Shown here in pieces: positions 7,165 through 15,953 of a DNA stretch of 64,000 nt. The notes under the pieces were generated by a model. The model was not told the DNA's origin and did not search any database. It saw only the letters and a list, made by a program, of their open reading frames with translations. The stretch is from WHTK01 sp965197795. Lineage in GTDB: Bacteria > Chloroflexota > Dehalococcoidia > DSTF01 > WHTK01. Positions within the stretch are counted from its first letter, which is position 1. Each line of letters begins with the position of its first letter. The stretch covers positions 1,860,001-1,924,000 of the forward strand of contig OZ240228.1 in assembly GCA_965197795.1 (NCBI GenBank), read 5' to 3'. A program made the position numbers and the translations under genes.

Positions 7165-8924
7165 GGCGTCGGTTCGGGCGTCTCCTCAGCCGCAGGCGTT
7201 TCGTCCGCGCTGGGTGTTTCCGATGCAGGCGCCGCGGAGGGCGGCACATTGACGGTGAGCGGGCAGTCGGTCACCGCGTCCTCGGAGCCGCGGCGCCAGA
7301 GAATCTGCAGACCGTAGGCGTCGCTGCGAGCCGTTGGAGACAGGATGGGCGCTGCGTTCGCAGTCAACGCGGTCGCTCCGCCGACGTTTACGACCAGCGT
7401 TTCCGCGTCCGCCGCCGCGGGCCGCATGGCAACAACAACCTCCTCCAGTTCGAATCCATCCAACGTGTCTGGGTCGAACTCAAAGGTCCTGGTCCCGCCC
7501 GATTCCAGGCTCATCGGGCCGGTCTCGCAGGCGATCTCCCGCACGACCTCCGGGCTGACCAGGGGCGAATCGTCGCCGCCGCCGGCTAGCGACGCGGCTA
7601 CCAGGATGCCGAGCAGGATCGCAGCGGACGTCGCGACGCCAAGTAGCGCGTAGCTCCAGGCGAACCTGTTGTCGTAGGTGGGCTCGAACCAGATGCTGAG
7701 CCGATCTCTGAGGGTCAGCGGAGCCGGCTCATAGCCGTCGTAGTAGGGTTGCTCCGCAGCGTACTCCGACTCGTATTGCTCGTAGACCTCCGTGGGGCGA
7801 TACGGCGGCGTGAACGGCTCGACACCGAGGCGCTGCTCGATGTCCCAGACTGCCTCCGGCAGGTCCGTCGAGGCTACGCCGGCGAGGCCCGCCTCAAGCT
7901 CGGGTGGCGCCCACAACTCCTCCTCGGAAGCCGGCTGCTCGACAGTCTCACCCTCAGGCGACGGTTCGCCTTCGTCCGGTTGCGCCTCGGGAGCCTCATC
8001 CTGTCCAGCCTCCGGTTCTGCCATCGGCTCGTCCGGTTCTTCGACCGCGACCGTATCTTGGGCCTCGGCAGGCTCGTGGCCGTCGACCGGCTCCGCGTCG
8101 TCCGTTGCCGCCACGTCTTCGAGGCTGAGCTGGGCCGCGGCGGCCGCCGCTATTACAGCGCTGTTGGCGACGAGCTGTTGCGGCAGATCGTCCGGCAGAT
8201 CGACTTCTTGCAACGCCGCGAAGACGTCGGAGGCGTTGGGCAGGGTCTCAAGCGTCGCCCAGCAAGTCTCGCAGTCCTCGGCGTGTGAAACGATCTGGCG
8301 CCTGATGCCGACACGCATCGCCGCGCCGCTGCCTCCCACCAGCTCAGACAAGTCGTTGCAGGCGTCGCGGCCCCGGAAGTAAAGCGCCGTCGCAGCGTAG
8401 GCTTCGACGAAAGCGCCGCGCGCCCGGTTCAGAATCGTCTCGATGCCGCCACGGCCCTGCGTGACCGGGCCGCTCAGTTCGCTCGGGTCCAGGCCGCGGC
8501 GAATCGTGAAGTCGAGGATCGCGTAGTCGCGAGGACGCAGGCTGCGCGCGGCTTGCCAGGCCCACAACGCCGCTTCCCTATCGACGCCGGCATCGATCTG
8601 CGTGAAACGACGGTCTCCCGTGGTTAGCCTGCCGGTAGCCGGCCGGGCTCGGTTGTCCACGATCTCCAGGCCTTGTCCCAACGCGAAGTTGAACAGCAAC
8701 GCACGCACGGTGGTTCCGACCGGTCGTTGGGCAGCCTGAGTTTGCAGGTGTTCGAATGTCGCGCGTACTACCTCGGCCGCGGCGTCGGTATCGAGCGTTA
8801 GACGTAGGGCGAAGTCGTAGAGGGAGCGCGCGTAACGGTCAGCCAGTAACGCGACGGGCCGGTCGTCGGAGTTGGACAGCGAGTCAGCCAGCTCCTCATC
8901 GGAACTGTTAGCGGGGTCATTCAT
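7161..8924 (-). CDS. Membrane-tethered sigma-like / zinc anti-sigma fusion protein
   Basis: A 587-residue multidomain protein. Residues about 20-65 resemble sigma region 2 (LLADRYARSLYDFALRLTL). Residues about 130-190 resemble a region-4-like helical block (LRPRDYAILDFTIRRGL). Residues about 192-230 form a zinc anti-sigma motif, H-x3-C-x2-C (HAEDCETC). A long acidic Pro/Glu linker follows to about residue 400, then one transmembrane helix at about 421-450 (SYALLGVATSAAILLGILVA) and an outer domain ending in a Thr/Pro/Glu tail. Having both the sigma-like and the inhibitor-like parts in one membrane chain is unusual, since they are normally two proteins. DNA-binding residues in the region-4-like part look weak, so it may no longer be a true sigma factor. 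Confidence 0.7.
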   Translation of the reverse strand: MNDPANSSDEELADSLSNSDDRPVALLADRYARSLYDFALRLTLDTDAAAEVVRATFEHLQTQAAQRPVGTTVRALLFNFALGQGLEIVDNRARPATGRLTTGDRRFTQIDAGVDREAALWAWQAARSLRPRDYAILDFTIRRGLDPSELSGPVTQGRGGIETILNRARGAFVEAYAATALYFRGRDACNDLSELVGGSGAAMRVGIRRQIVSHAEDCETCWATLETLPNASDVFAALQEVDLPDDLPQQLVANSAVIAAAAAAQLSLEDVAATDDAEPVDGHEPAEAQDTVAVEEPDEPMAEPEAGQDEAPEAQPDEGEPSPEGETVEQPASEEELWAPPELEAGLAGVASTDLPEAVWDIEQRLGVEPFTPPYRPTEVYEQYESEYAAEQPYYDGYEPAPLTLRDRLSIWFEPTYDNRFAWSYALLGVATSAAILLGILVAASLAGGGDDSPLVSPEVVREIACETGPMSLESGGTRTFEFDPDTLDGFELEEVVVAMRPAAADAETLVVNVGGATALTANAAPILSPTARSDAYGLQILWRRGSEDAVTDCPLTVNVPPSAAPASETPSADETPAAEETPEPTP

Positions 8925-8972
8925 TGTCCGCGCGCAGTGTAGCCCAAACGGCTGGCATGTACCAAATCGGGG

Positions 8973-9707
8973 TTAGCTGCGGCTGGAACGATACTGGGCT
9001 ACTGCGGCTGTGACTTCCGCCGCGCTTGTCTGGCCGTTCTCCGCCAGGCGGCCGACCACGGCGGCCCGCCGCGTCAGATCGGCCGAGTTTCGGCCCCACT
9101 GCGTTGGCTCGGCAAGTTGCTCAAAGCGGTCGCCGGCCTCGCGCCACTGGAACAGGGAGCATCCCACGGGCCGCCCGTTCTCGACACGCTCGATCTCGTA
9201 GAGGTCGGTGACGCGCCGCCAGTAATCATCCTCGCTGGAGCCGAACCGCTCGATGTATATGACGAATTTCAATACGGACGCGTGGGCGTCGTCGATACCG
9301 TTGCCCTGTGTTACCTGTTGCACCGCCGCGTCTACGCTGGGGGCGTGCAGCGAGGCTTGCAGCGCATAGCCGGCCTGGTGCACCGTCTCGAAGACGCGTT
9401 GCACCGGCTCACCCCAGATATAGTCAGGCATCGAAGACTGGGCGAACTCGGCGACTACGAGGTAGCCACCGCGCCGTTCCTCTGCCAGACGCAGCATGAT
9501 CTCCGGCTCGCCCGCGACAGGTGTCACCGCCACCTCCGGCGCGCAAAGCGCCAGGACGGCGTTGGATGTGGTCGTCTTGCCGGCCAAGCGCGGGATCGCC
9601 GCCGTCAAGAACGACTGCTGTTCGTCGGCGGCGGCCCACAACACGGCAGCCATCTCCGCGCTCATGGTGCCGTTGCGCACTAGCTCCGCGATCGTGACCG
9701 AGGCCAT
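8973..9707 (-). CDS. Short P-loop ATPase-like protein related to type II/IV secretion ATPases
   Basis: A 244-residue protein that starts MASVTIAELVRNGTMSAEMA and carries a P-loop-like LAGKTTTSNAVLAL near residue 42. An ATPase core follows, with VVAEFAQ (Walker-B-like position), PVQRVFETV and ASLHAPSVDAAVQQV. The last resembles the histidine-box region of GspE/VirB11 ATPases. It is too short for a full secretion ATPase and keeps only the C-terminal-domain fold. No pilus or secretion genes are adjacent. A TATACT sequence ends six bases before the ATG, so the message may be leaderless. The function is unknown. Confidence 0.6.
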   Translation of the reverse strand: MASVTIAELVRNGTMSAEMAAVLWAAADEQQSFLTAAIPRLAGKTTTSNAVLALCAPEVAVTPVAGEPEIMLRLAEERRGGYLVVAEFAQSSMPDYIWGEPVQRVFETVHQAGYALQASLHAPSVDAAVQQVTQGNGIDDAHASVLKFVIYIERFGSSEDDYWRRVTDLYEIERVENGRPVGCSLFQWREAGDRFEQLAEPTQWGRNSADLTRRAAVVGRLAENGQTSAAEVTAAVAQYRSSRS

Positions 9708-9713
9708 GCTTCG

Positions 9714-9719
9714 AGTATA
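9714..9719 (-). promoter_or_regulatory. Candidate -10 box placed for a leaderless transcript
   Basis: On the minus strand TATACT ends six bases before the ATG at 9707. With usual -10 spacing, transcription would start at or almost at the start codon. No clear -35 box is seen. Confidence 0.35.
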
Positions 9720-9767
9720 CGCGTACGAATTGACACTTGGGCGTATCTTTCCTGCACGGAGGCACAG

Positions 9768-10223
9768 ATGACCCAGGAATCAGCCCGATCTCAGCCGGCC
9801 CAGACGAGCGTCTCGCTCCTGACCAGGCTCATTCACCTCGGCAAGCGGCCGCGCATCTTGCTGGCGTTGCTTGCGGCCTGGTCGGTTTTGGCGGTTGGGA
9901 CCCAGATCTTCGTAAACAGCGGCCTATTTCTCGACGTCCACGACGTCGAACTCGACGGCGCGATGGGGGGCTTCGCGCTGAGCTTCCAGGCGATACCGCT
10001 GGCGCTGCTCTACCTCTACTGCTGGCGCGACCCACAGCATTATCGATCCGTTTTCTGGCTCGCTATCATCCAGCAGGCCGCAATCGGCACAAGCGTGGTT
10101 TATCAATGGGCGATCGATACGTTCAGCTTCGAGAGCATCATCATCCCGCTCGCAGGTTCGATAATCCTGGGCGTTTTTTCTTTCCTACAGCTGTTCCAGC
10201 CGCGAGCGGCTGAACCTAGCTAG
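9768..10223 (+). CDS. Small integral membrane protein of unknown function
   Basis: A 151-residue protein with about four hydrophobic segments: LLALLAAWSVLAVGTQIFV at about 28-46, LSFQAIPLALLYLYCW at about 70-86, FWLAIIQQAAIGTSVVYQWA at about 95-114, and IIIPLAGSIILGVFSFLQLF at about 124-143. The ATG follows GGAGG at good spacing. I recognise no family. It stands alone, divergent from the ATPase-like gene, and ends in a CTAG shared with the convergent GGDEF-EAL gene. Confidence 0.7.
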   Translation: MTQESARSQPAQTSVSLLTRLIHLGKRPRILLALLAAWSVLAVGTQIFVNSGLFLDVHDVELDGAMGGFALSFQAIPLALLYLYCWRDPQHYRSVFWLAIIQQAAIGTSVVYQWAIDTFSFESIIIPLAGSIILGVFSFLQLFQPRAAEPS

Positions 10224-11790
10224 CGGGCGATCCGGAGCAGAGAGCGATCGCGGCGGTCGCTGGCTTCTTCCCGTTTCATGGCGAGTTCCAGGAGCGGGCC
10301 TGGGCCACCGGCCAGAATTTCGGTGACCTGAACGGCGGGCAGGGGCGTCGAGAGCAAGAAGCCTTGGCCCAGGTTGCAGCCCGCCTCACGTATGAGCTGC
10401 AGCTGCTCCTCGGTTTCGATGCCCTCCGCCGTGGTTTTCATGCCAAGCGAATTCGCCAGCTGTACCACAGTACGCACGATCGGCAGGGTGCGTTCCGGAT
10501 TGTGGTCGCGCACGAATGACTGGTCAACTTTGACGATGTCCACCTCAAATCGGCGGAGGTAGTTCAGCGAAGAGTAGCCAACACCGAAATCATCGATCGC
10601 CACCTGAAAGCCGAGCTCCCGCAAACCGGCCAGGTTTCGTAGCGTGTCCTCTTCGTCCTCCATCAACGCCGATTCCGTGATTTCGAAGTGAATGAAATCG
10701 CTGGCGGCTCCCGTCTTCTTGAGTACCTGGTTGAGCTCCGTGATGAAATTCATGTCGCGAAATTGGCGCGCCGAGAGATTGATGCCGACGCTAAAGCCTT
10801 GCCCGAAGAGGCCGTGCCAGGTGCTGGCCTGGGCACAGGTCTCCGTGAGGACCCACTTGTTGATGCCGCGCCAGAGGCCTGTTTCATCCGCCAGCGGCAA
10901 GAAGCTATCGGGACGAAGTTCCCCCAGGGTGGGGTGGTTCCAGCGCAGAAGCGCCTCGATACCCTCGATTCTCATGGTGTCGAGATTGACGAGCGGCTGA
11001 TAGGCCATCTCGAACTGGTCCGCTCGACCGCCATGCGAAGGTCCGACTCCAGGGAAAGACGATACGTCGAAGGTAATGGGGCGTGTGGCTCGTAAAGGAA
11101 GCACTGTCCCTTACCGTTGGCCTTGGCCTGATACAGGGCAACATCAGCCATGCTCATCAGGTCCTCCGGCGAGGGCCGCATCGGTCCGGGCAGAGCGATC
11201 CCGATGCTCGCGTTGGGCCAGATTGTCTGGCCGCGGAGATAAACCGGGTGGTTCAGGCTGCCGAGCAGCGTCTTTGCCAGCTCTTCCGCTTCCGCGCTGC
11301 TCTCCACGCGCGCCAGCAGGGCAAACTCATCGCCTCCGAGTCGCGCCAGAACGTCGTCGCCGCGCTTGTCGGCATGAAGCCTGCCTGCCACCTCCTTGAG
11401 AAGTCTGTCACCGGCAGGATGACCCATGGTGTCGTTGACTACCTTGAAGCGATCGAGGTCGAGCAACAGCAGTGCAGGCCGTGGTTGGCCGCGGCGATAC
11501 TCGCTGAGCTGGGCCCAGAGGCGTTCGACGAAGAAACGCCGGTTTGGCAGGCCGGTCAGTTCGTCGTCGTAGACGAGGTCAGAGACCTCGCTGGCACGCC
11601 TACGGGCGACGCGGGTGCCGAGCACGCCGGCGAAACCGAAGATAACCTGACAGAGGACTGGGATCGGCGCGAGCACTAGCATCTCCAGCCAGTAGCCGAT
11701 GCCAGTCGCCACCGCGGCTGACAACGCAAGTGCCACGGCCAGAGCCTCTGCGAAGCCCAACCCTTCATGTTTACTCGTCTGCTCAGGCAA
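10220..11790 (-). pseudogene. Membrane GGDEF-EAL protein (c-di-GMP synthesis/hydrolysis), split by one frameshift
   Basis: The protein has two N-terminal hydrophobic segments (ALAVALALSAAVATGIGYWL and VLAPIPVLCQVIFGFAGVLG). A GGDEF domain follows with intact LARLGGDEFALLARV, then an EAL domain with EGIEALLRWNHPT, DDFGVGYSSLNYLRRF and KVDQSFV. Both catalytic motifs look complete. The reading frame breaks at the CC at 11020-11021: adding one base there joins MAVER to QFEMAYQPL and gives one protein of 523 residues. I choose TTG at 11790 as start because a strong terminator hairpin lies just upstream of it, inside the longer open frame. Given other similar breaks in this window, an assembly error is the likeliest cause. 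The structured leader suggests control by attenuation. Confidence 0.75.
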
Positions 11791-11930
11791 TGCGTTCGAT
11801 CCCCAACAAAAAAGGCTTGTCACGCTTTCTCGCGAGACAAGCCGGTCGGTTTCGCCACTAGGCTCCCCGTCATCCAGGCGACCAAATTGGGATGACGGAT
11901 CAATGCCTTCCGGCAACGTCCCATCCCTGG
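11791..11930 (-). promoter_or_regulatory. Structured 5' leader with competing helices ahead of the GGDEF-EAL gene
   Basis: Read on the minus strand, GGGATG (11922-11927) can pair with CATCCC (11889-11894). That segment is also part of the 9-base arm 11890-11898, which pairs perfectly with 11867-11875. The two pairings exclude each other. A GGTC/GACC and CGCC/GGCG pairing between the loop and the downstream strand would make a pseudoknot. A terminator follows. This layout is that of a riboswitch or attenuator, but it does not match the c-di-GMP-I, c-di-GMP-II, fluoride or glycine consensus sequences as I remember them. Confidence 0.45.
11808..11843 (-). terminator. Intrinsic terminator in the leader of the GGDEF-EAL gene
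   Basis: On the minus strand an 8-bp stem GGCTTGTC/GACAAGCC encloses an inner CGC/GCG stem with a GAGAAA loop and is followed by six T. It sits 18 bases before the proposed TTG start, so it would stop transcription before the gene unless an upstream structure prevents it. Confidence 0.75.
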
Positions 11931-12085
11931 GTAGTGAATACTCCCTGTGCTTCTTACAACGCGGGGTTCATCCGCTTGTTACCGATGTTAGCGCAATCGG
12001 CAATCCCTTCCAGACCTGTTGACCTTTGCAATCGCTGAAAGAAACAATGATTGCTAACCTCTGCCTCATTCAACAGGAGCGGACC

Positions 12086-12379
12086 GTGCCACTATTTCTT
12101 ATCGAGCACAGCCACACCGCCGAGACCTGCCCGACACGAGACCCCAACATGGTTCGCATGCTGCGAGACCACGTATCGGACGAAAGCGCCGCGAAGATGG
12201 GGATCAAGATCCTCGGCGACTGGGCATCGGAGCCCGAACACCAGGTTGTCTTCATCGTCGAGGCCGCGGATGCGGAGACGGTCGAGAACCTGGCGGGCCC
12301 ATTCCGTCATGTCGGTGAGGTCAACGTGCGCGTGGGCTTGACCTGCGAGGACACCGCGAAGGCTTGCCTCGGCGAGTAG
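12086..12379 (+). CDS. Small conserved protein, DUF3303-like
   Basis: A 97-residue protein starting MPLFLIEHSHTAETCP. Its alpha+beta pattern (ILGDWASEPEHQVVFIVEA, then AETVENLAGPFRHVGEVNV) resembles small DUF3303/ferredoxin-like-fold proteins. The GTG at 12086 follows AGGAG by six bases and is preferred over the in-frame ATG codons upstream. A Cys near residue 15 and others near the C-terminus are present, but no metal motif is obvious. It is read away from the GGDEF-EAL leader; the tRNA gene lies downstream on the other strand. Function unknown. Confidence 0.65.
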   Translation: MPLFLIEHSHTAETCPTRDPNMVRMLRDHVSDESAAKMGIKILGDWASEPEHQVVFIVEAADAETVENLAGPFRHVGEVNVRVGLTCEDTAKACLGE

Positions 12380-12536
12380 GGACTCGGCGCCTGTTTCGCG
12401 AGCCGTGGGCCATTGCGGCAACGCAGCCTGACTCTTCTGACGGTCCCGATCGCAAGTTGGGAGGGCTTGCGCGAGCATCCATACCTCGGGCTGCTGCTGC
12501 CCATCAGTGGACTAGAAGAGAGCCCGGGAAGAACGA

Positions 12537-12611
<75 letters not shown>

Positions 12612-12719
12612 TTGGCCTCATTCTAGCCAGCTATCCCCAGGCGTCACAAGCTCACTTGACCGGCGCAGTCGTCCCGCATACCGTCGCGTAATGCCGACGT
12701 CTGGCCGGGCGATATCGCA

Positions 12720-14105
12720 TTGAACTCGGATTCCCCCTTCTCGCACGTGCTCTTCGCACGACCGCGGGATTTTGTCTACCGCCGCGTCTTCCTAACAGCC
12801 CAGGTGTTTATACGGGTCGAGGCGGCGAGCGGTATTGTCCTGCTCTTCGCCGCCATCGCCGCGCTGATCTGGGCCAACTCACCCTGGTGGGACTCCTACT
12901 TCGAATTCTGGCACACGGAGGTGCTGGTAGAGGCCGAGCTATTCGATCTCCACCTCGACCTGCGCGAATGGGTCAACGACGCCTTGATGACGATCTTTTT
13001 CTTCGTCGTTGGGCTCGAGATCAAGCGCGAACTGGTACACGGGGAGCTCTCCAACCCTCGCCGGGCCCTGCTACCGGCGGCGGGCGCGCTCGGCGGCATG
13101 GTCGTACCAGCCCTGCTGTACCTCGTCCTAAACGTCGGCGGGGAAGGCGCCCGCGGATGGGGCATTCCGATGGCCACGGACATCGCGTTCGCCATCGGCG
13201 TCCTTTCGCTGCTGAGCCGGCGAGTGCCTTTCAGCCTCAAGGTCTTCCTGCTGGCACTCGCCATCGCCGACGATATCGGCGCCATTCTCGTCATTGCAGT
13301 CTTCTACACCAGCGACATGAACTTCCTGGCGCTCGGACTGGCAGGCCTGGCGCTGCTGGGCATCGCCGTGATGAACCGTTCCGGCGTCCAGACGATCAAC
13401 ATCTACGTCGCGGCCGGCGCCTTGTTCTGGTTATTGGTAGAGCAGTCCGGGGTGCACGCGACGATTGCCGGCGTCATTTTGGGGCTCATGGCTCCGGCCA
13501 GCTACTTCTATAACCCAAAGACCTTCGTCGAGGCAGCGCAGGACCTGCTTAGCCGCTTCAAGTTGGCGGAGGAGACCGAGAGCGACGAGGTTCAGGCGGG
13601 CATCCTTGCGCAGATGGAGGACCTGACTCAGGGTACGGAAGCGCCGCTGGACCGCCTGGAGCGGGCGTTGCATAGCTGGGTCAGCTTCGGCATCGTGCCG
13701 CTGTTTGCTCTCGCGAACGCCGGCGTCCACGTCTCCAACGAAACGGCCGACGCGGCGCTCAGCAGCCCGATCTCCCAGGGCGTCATCCTGGGCCTGCTCG
13801 TCGGTAAGCCGCTAGGCATCTTCCTCGTCACCTGGCTGGCGGTGAAGCTGGGTCTCTGTGAGATTCCCCAGGGCGCGACCTGGCCTCAAGTGCTCAGCGT
13901 TGGCATGCTGGCTGGCATCGGTTTCACGGTCGCCTTGCTGATTACCGACCTGGCCTTCGATAACGAGCTACTAGTCGACGAGGCGAAGCTTGGCGTCCTG
14001 ACTGCGTCGTTGGCGGCCGGTATCGCCGGCTTCGTCTTCCTCTGGTTAACCACGAGCGCGCCCGCCGAAGCAGGCTCCCAGGAAGAAACCCTCGTCGAGA
14101 ACTAG
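12720..14105 (+). CDS. nhaA: Na+/H+ antiporter NhaA
   Basis: A 461-residue inner-membrane antiporter that exports Na+ in exchange for H+ and controls cytoplasmic pH. About 11-12 hydrophobic helices are visible. The essential aspartate pair is present in LALAIADDIGAILVI (residues 184-185), as is the ion-path aspartate in MATDIAFAIGV (154). The family start FVEAASGI-like (FIRVEAASGIVLLFAA) and the motif IFFFVVGLEIKRELV are clear. A soluble insert of about 50 residues (KLAEETESDEVQAGIL and following) is common in longer NhaA forms. The start is a TTG at 12720 with no strong ribosome site, so the true start may differ slightly. It ends in CTAG shared with the convergent RlpA-like gene. Confidence 0.93.
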   Translation: MNSDSPFSHVLFARPRDFVYRRVFLTAQVFIRVEAASGIVLLFAAIAALIWANSPWWDSYFEFWHTEVLVEAELFDLHLDLREWVNDALMTIFFFVVGLEIKRELVHGELSNPRRALLPAAGALGGMVVPALLYLVLNVGGEGARGWGIPMATDIAFAIGVLSLLSRRVPFSLKVFLLALAIADDIGAILVIAVFYTSDMNFLALGLAGLALLGIAVMNRSGVQTINIYVAAGALFWLLVEQSGVHATIAGVILGLMAPASYFYNPKTFVEAAQDLLSRFKLAEETESDEVQAGILAQMEDLTQGTEAPLDRLERALHSWVSFGIVPLFALANAGVHVSNETADAALSSPISQGVILGLLVGKPLGIFLVTWLAVKLGLCEIPQGATWPQVLSVGMLAGIGFTVALLITDLAFDNELLVDEAKLGVLTASLAAGIAGFVFLWLTTSAPAEAGSQEETLVEN

Positions 14106-14697
14106 GGCGTCTGACTGTGAGCCGAGCTGTCTGTTCCCAAGTTCGCAGACGGGACCTCGACCACCTGCAGCGTGACACGGCAAGTATGCGGCGGGACACC
14201 ACAGACCAGCTTGTTGCCTGATTCCGAAAGATCAAGGACGTTGGGCGAGCAGCCAGGGCAGGCATCATGCCGGGTGGCGGTGATGCAGCCCGCCGGCCCG
14301 CAGATTCGTAGCTTCGTGCCGCAAGGCCACTCCGCGTAGCGCGAGGATCCTACAGCGATGATGTCCGGGTTATCAGTATCGTAGTGTCCCGTGCCGCAGC
14401 CCAACACGCCGCCCTGGTAGGACACGCCGTAGTGGGTCGCCCAACCCCGGATGATCGGCGTCGAAGGCACCAGGTTTTGCTCAGGTTGCGGTTCCGCAGC
14501 ACGCGGGCCTGGCTCGGCAGGCGGGGTGAAAGGGCCCTGATCCAGGAGCTAGCGGTGGCTGATACCGACCAGCTCTGTTGCAGCATTATGAGCGTGGGTT
14601 GCGCGATGTCCTGGTGTCGATTGGCTTCCGAGTACGCGCCGGCTAGGGGGCCTCCCTTCCACATGAGAACTAGGACCAGAAGCGCGATGATAACCAT
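14102..14697 (-). pseudogene. Exported RlpA/expansin-like double-psi beta-barrel protein, one frameshift
   Basis: The N-terminal part has a signal anchor (MVIIALLVLVLMWKGGPLAGA). The C-terminal part is a double-psi beta-barrel of the RlpA/3D type: GWATHYGVSYQGG, GCGTGHYDT, WPCGTKLRICG, and DACPGCSPNVLDLSE, where the aspartate pair fits a lytic-type active site. The two parts lie in different frames. Adding one C in the CTCCTGG stretch at about 14545 joins them through a proline-rich linker (PFTPPAEPGPRAAEPQPEQ). The corrected protein would be 198 residues and secreted or membrane-anchored, probably acting on the cell envelope. The break resembles other one-base run errors in this window. Confidence 0.65.
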
Positions 14698-14906
14698 GCC
14701 GCGCGCTTCGGGCCTCGGCCATCTCAGCTATTCGCTTCCATGCAAATCAAACAGTCACCTCTCGCGATTTTGTATTAGATGGAACTCGATCCGAATTCGT
14801 TTGTTACACATTTCACCAGCAATCGGGCTGTCGACACTCCTGGAGTTCCCCTTCCAGTCGAGAACACTTACGAGATACACGCGGTTCTTGAAGTTCGGAG
14901 GGGAAT

Positions 14907-15953
14907 TTGCCGGAACAACTCGTAAGTCAGCTCATGTCACGAGAGGTACTTTGTGCGCCGCCGGACGCCACCGTCAGCGAACTAGTGGCCCTAATGCACG
15001 AACACACCTACTCCTGCATCGTGATCACCGAGAAAGATCGACCGGTGGGTCTCGTGACCGAACGCGACGTCGTTGGAGTCCTCGATGAGATGCTCAAGGG
15101 CGAACGCCACGGTGACTTGCCCGTATCGGAGTTCATGTCCGAGCCGGTGATGACGATCAATGAGAATCACCCCGTCTTCGACGCCGTCGTCTTCTGCCGA
15201 TCGCGAAGTGTGCATCATCTTCCCGTCGTCGACCGTCAGGGACGCCTGACTGGCCTGCTGACACAGTCCGACCTGGCCTCCGCTCATCTGGCTTCGATCG
15301 AAATAGAACGAGCCCGCCTTCAGGATCCTGCCGCCAACCCGGACGAGCTGATTGCCGTGAACGAGCACTTGCAGGCGCTGGCTCTCGAGGACTCTCTGCT
15401 CGGCATCGGTAATCGCCGCGCCATGGAGGTCGACCTGGAGTACACGCACGAAGCCGCGCTGCGCTACTCGACACCTTACGCGGTAGCCGTCTGCGACGTC
15501 GATTTCTTCAAGCAATACAACGACACGGACGGTCATCGAGCCGGCGACGAGGTGCTGCGACAGCTCGTTGACTTCCTTCGTAGCCAGATCCGCAAGTCAG
15601 ACCGCATATATCGCTACGGCGGCGACGAATTGCTGCTGTTGTTTCCGTCGACGCCGCTCGAGAGTGCATGTGACACCGTAGAGCGCCTCCAACAAGGCCT
15701 CAGCGAGCTTCAGATCGAGCATTCCGTAAGTCCCTTTGGAGTGCTGACCCTCAGTTACGGTCTCAGTGCGATTCAACCTAATCGCCGGCGCACCTTGAGC
15801 TGGAAGCAAATATTCGATGAAGCCGACCACGCCCTGTACAAAGTGAAGCGCGCCGGCCGAAACGGTGCCTCGACTTTCAGAGGTCGGCCATTAAAGGCAA
15901 TTTCCGGCAAGAACGGTTCACTCTACAACGCGATGGCCGCGTCGAAGCTTTGA
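14907..15953 (+). CDS. CBS-domain pair fused to GGDEF diguanylate cyclase
   Basis: A 348-residue cytoplasmic protein. Residues 1-135 are two CBS motifs (LMSREVLCAPPDATVSEL ... TERDV and FMSEPVMTINENHPVFDA ... TQSDL), which usually bind adenine nucleotides. Residues about 165-330 are a GGDEF domain (DSLLGIGNRRAMEVDL, DVDFFKQYNDTDGHRAGDEVL) whose signature is GGDEL, a common active variant. It would make cyclic-di-GMP in response to a nucleotide signal (inference). The start is TTG at 14907 after GGAGG. The 3' end overlaps the convergent deoxyribosyltransferase-like gene by about 30 bases. Confidence 0.88.
   Translation: MPEQLVSQLMSREVLCAPPDATVSELVALMHEHTYSCIVITEKDRPVGLVTERDVVGVLDEMLKGERHGDLPVSEFMSEPVMTINENHPVFDAVVFCRSRSVHHLPVVDRQGRLTGLLTQSDLASAHLASIEIERARLQDPAANPDELIAVNEHLQALALEDSLLGIGNRRAMEVDLEYTHEAALRYSTPYAVAVCDVDFFKQYNDTDGHRAGDEVLRQLVDFLRSQIRKSDRIYRYGGDELLLLFPSTPLESACDTVERLQQGLSELQIEHSVSPFGVLTLSYGLSAIQPNRRRTLSWKQIFDEADHALYKVKRAGRNGASTFRGRPLKAISGKNGSLYNAMAASKL

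Noticed and set aside
11791..11930. Known c-di-GMP-I or c-di-GMP-II riboswitch
   Set aside because: The expected conserved core and tetraloop-receptor sequences are not present, so I report it only as an unrecognised structured leader.
12086..12379. Longer start for the DUF3303-like gene at upstream in-frame ATG codons
   Set aside because: Those starts have no ribosome site, while GTG 12086 has AGGAG at correct spacing and begins the conserved part.
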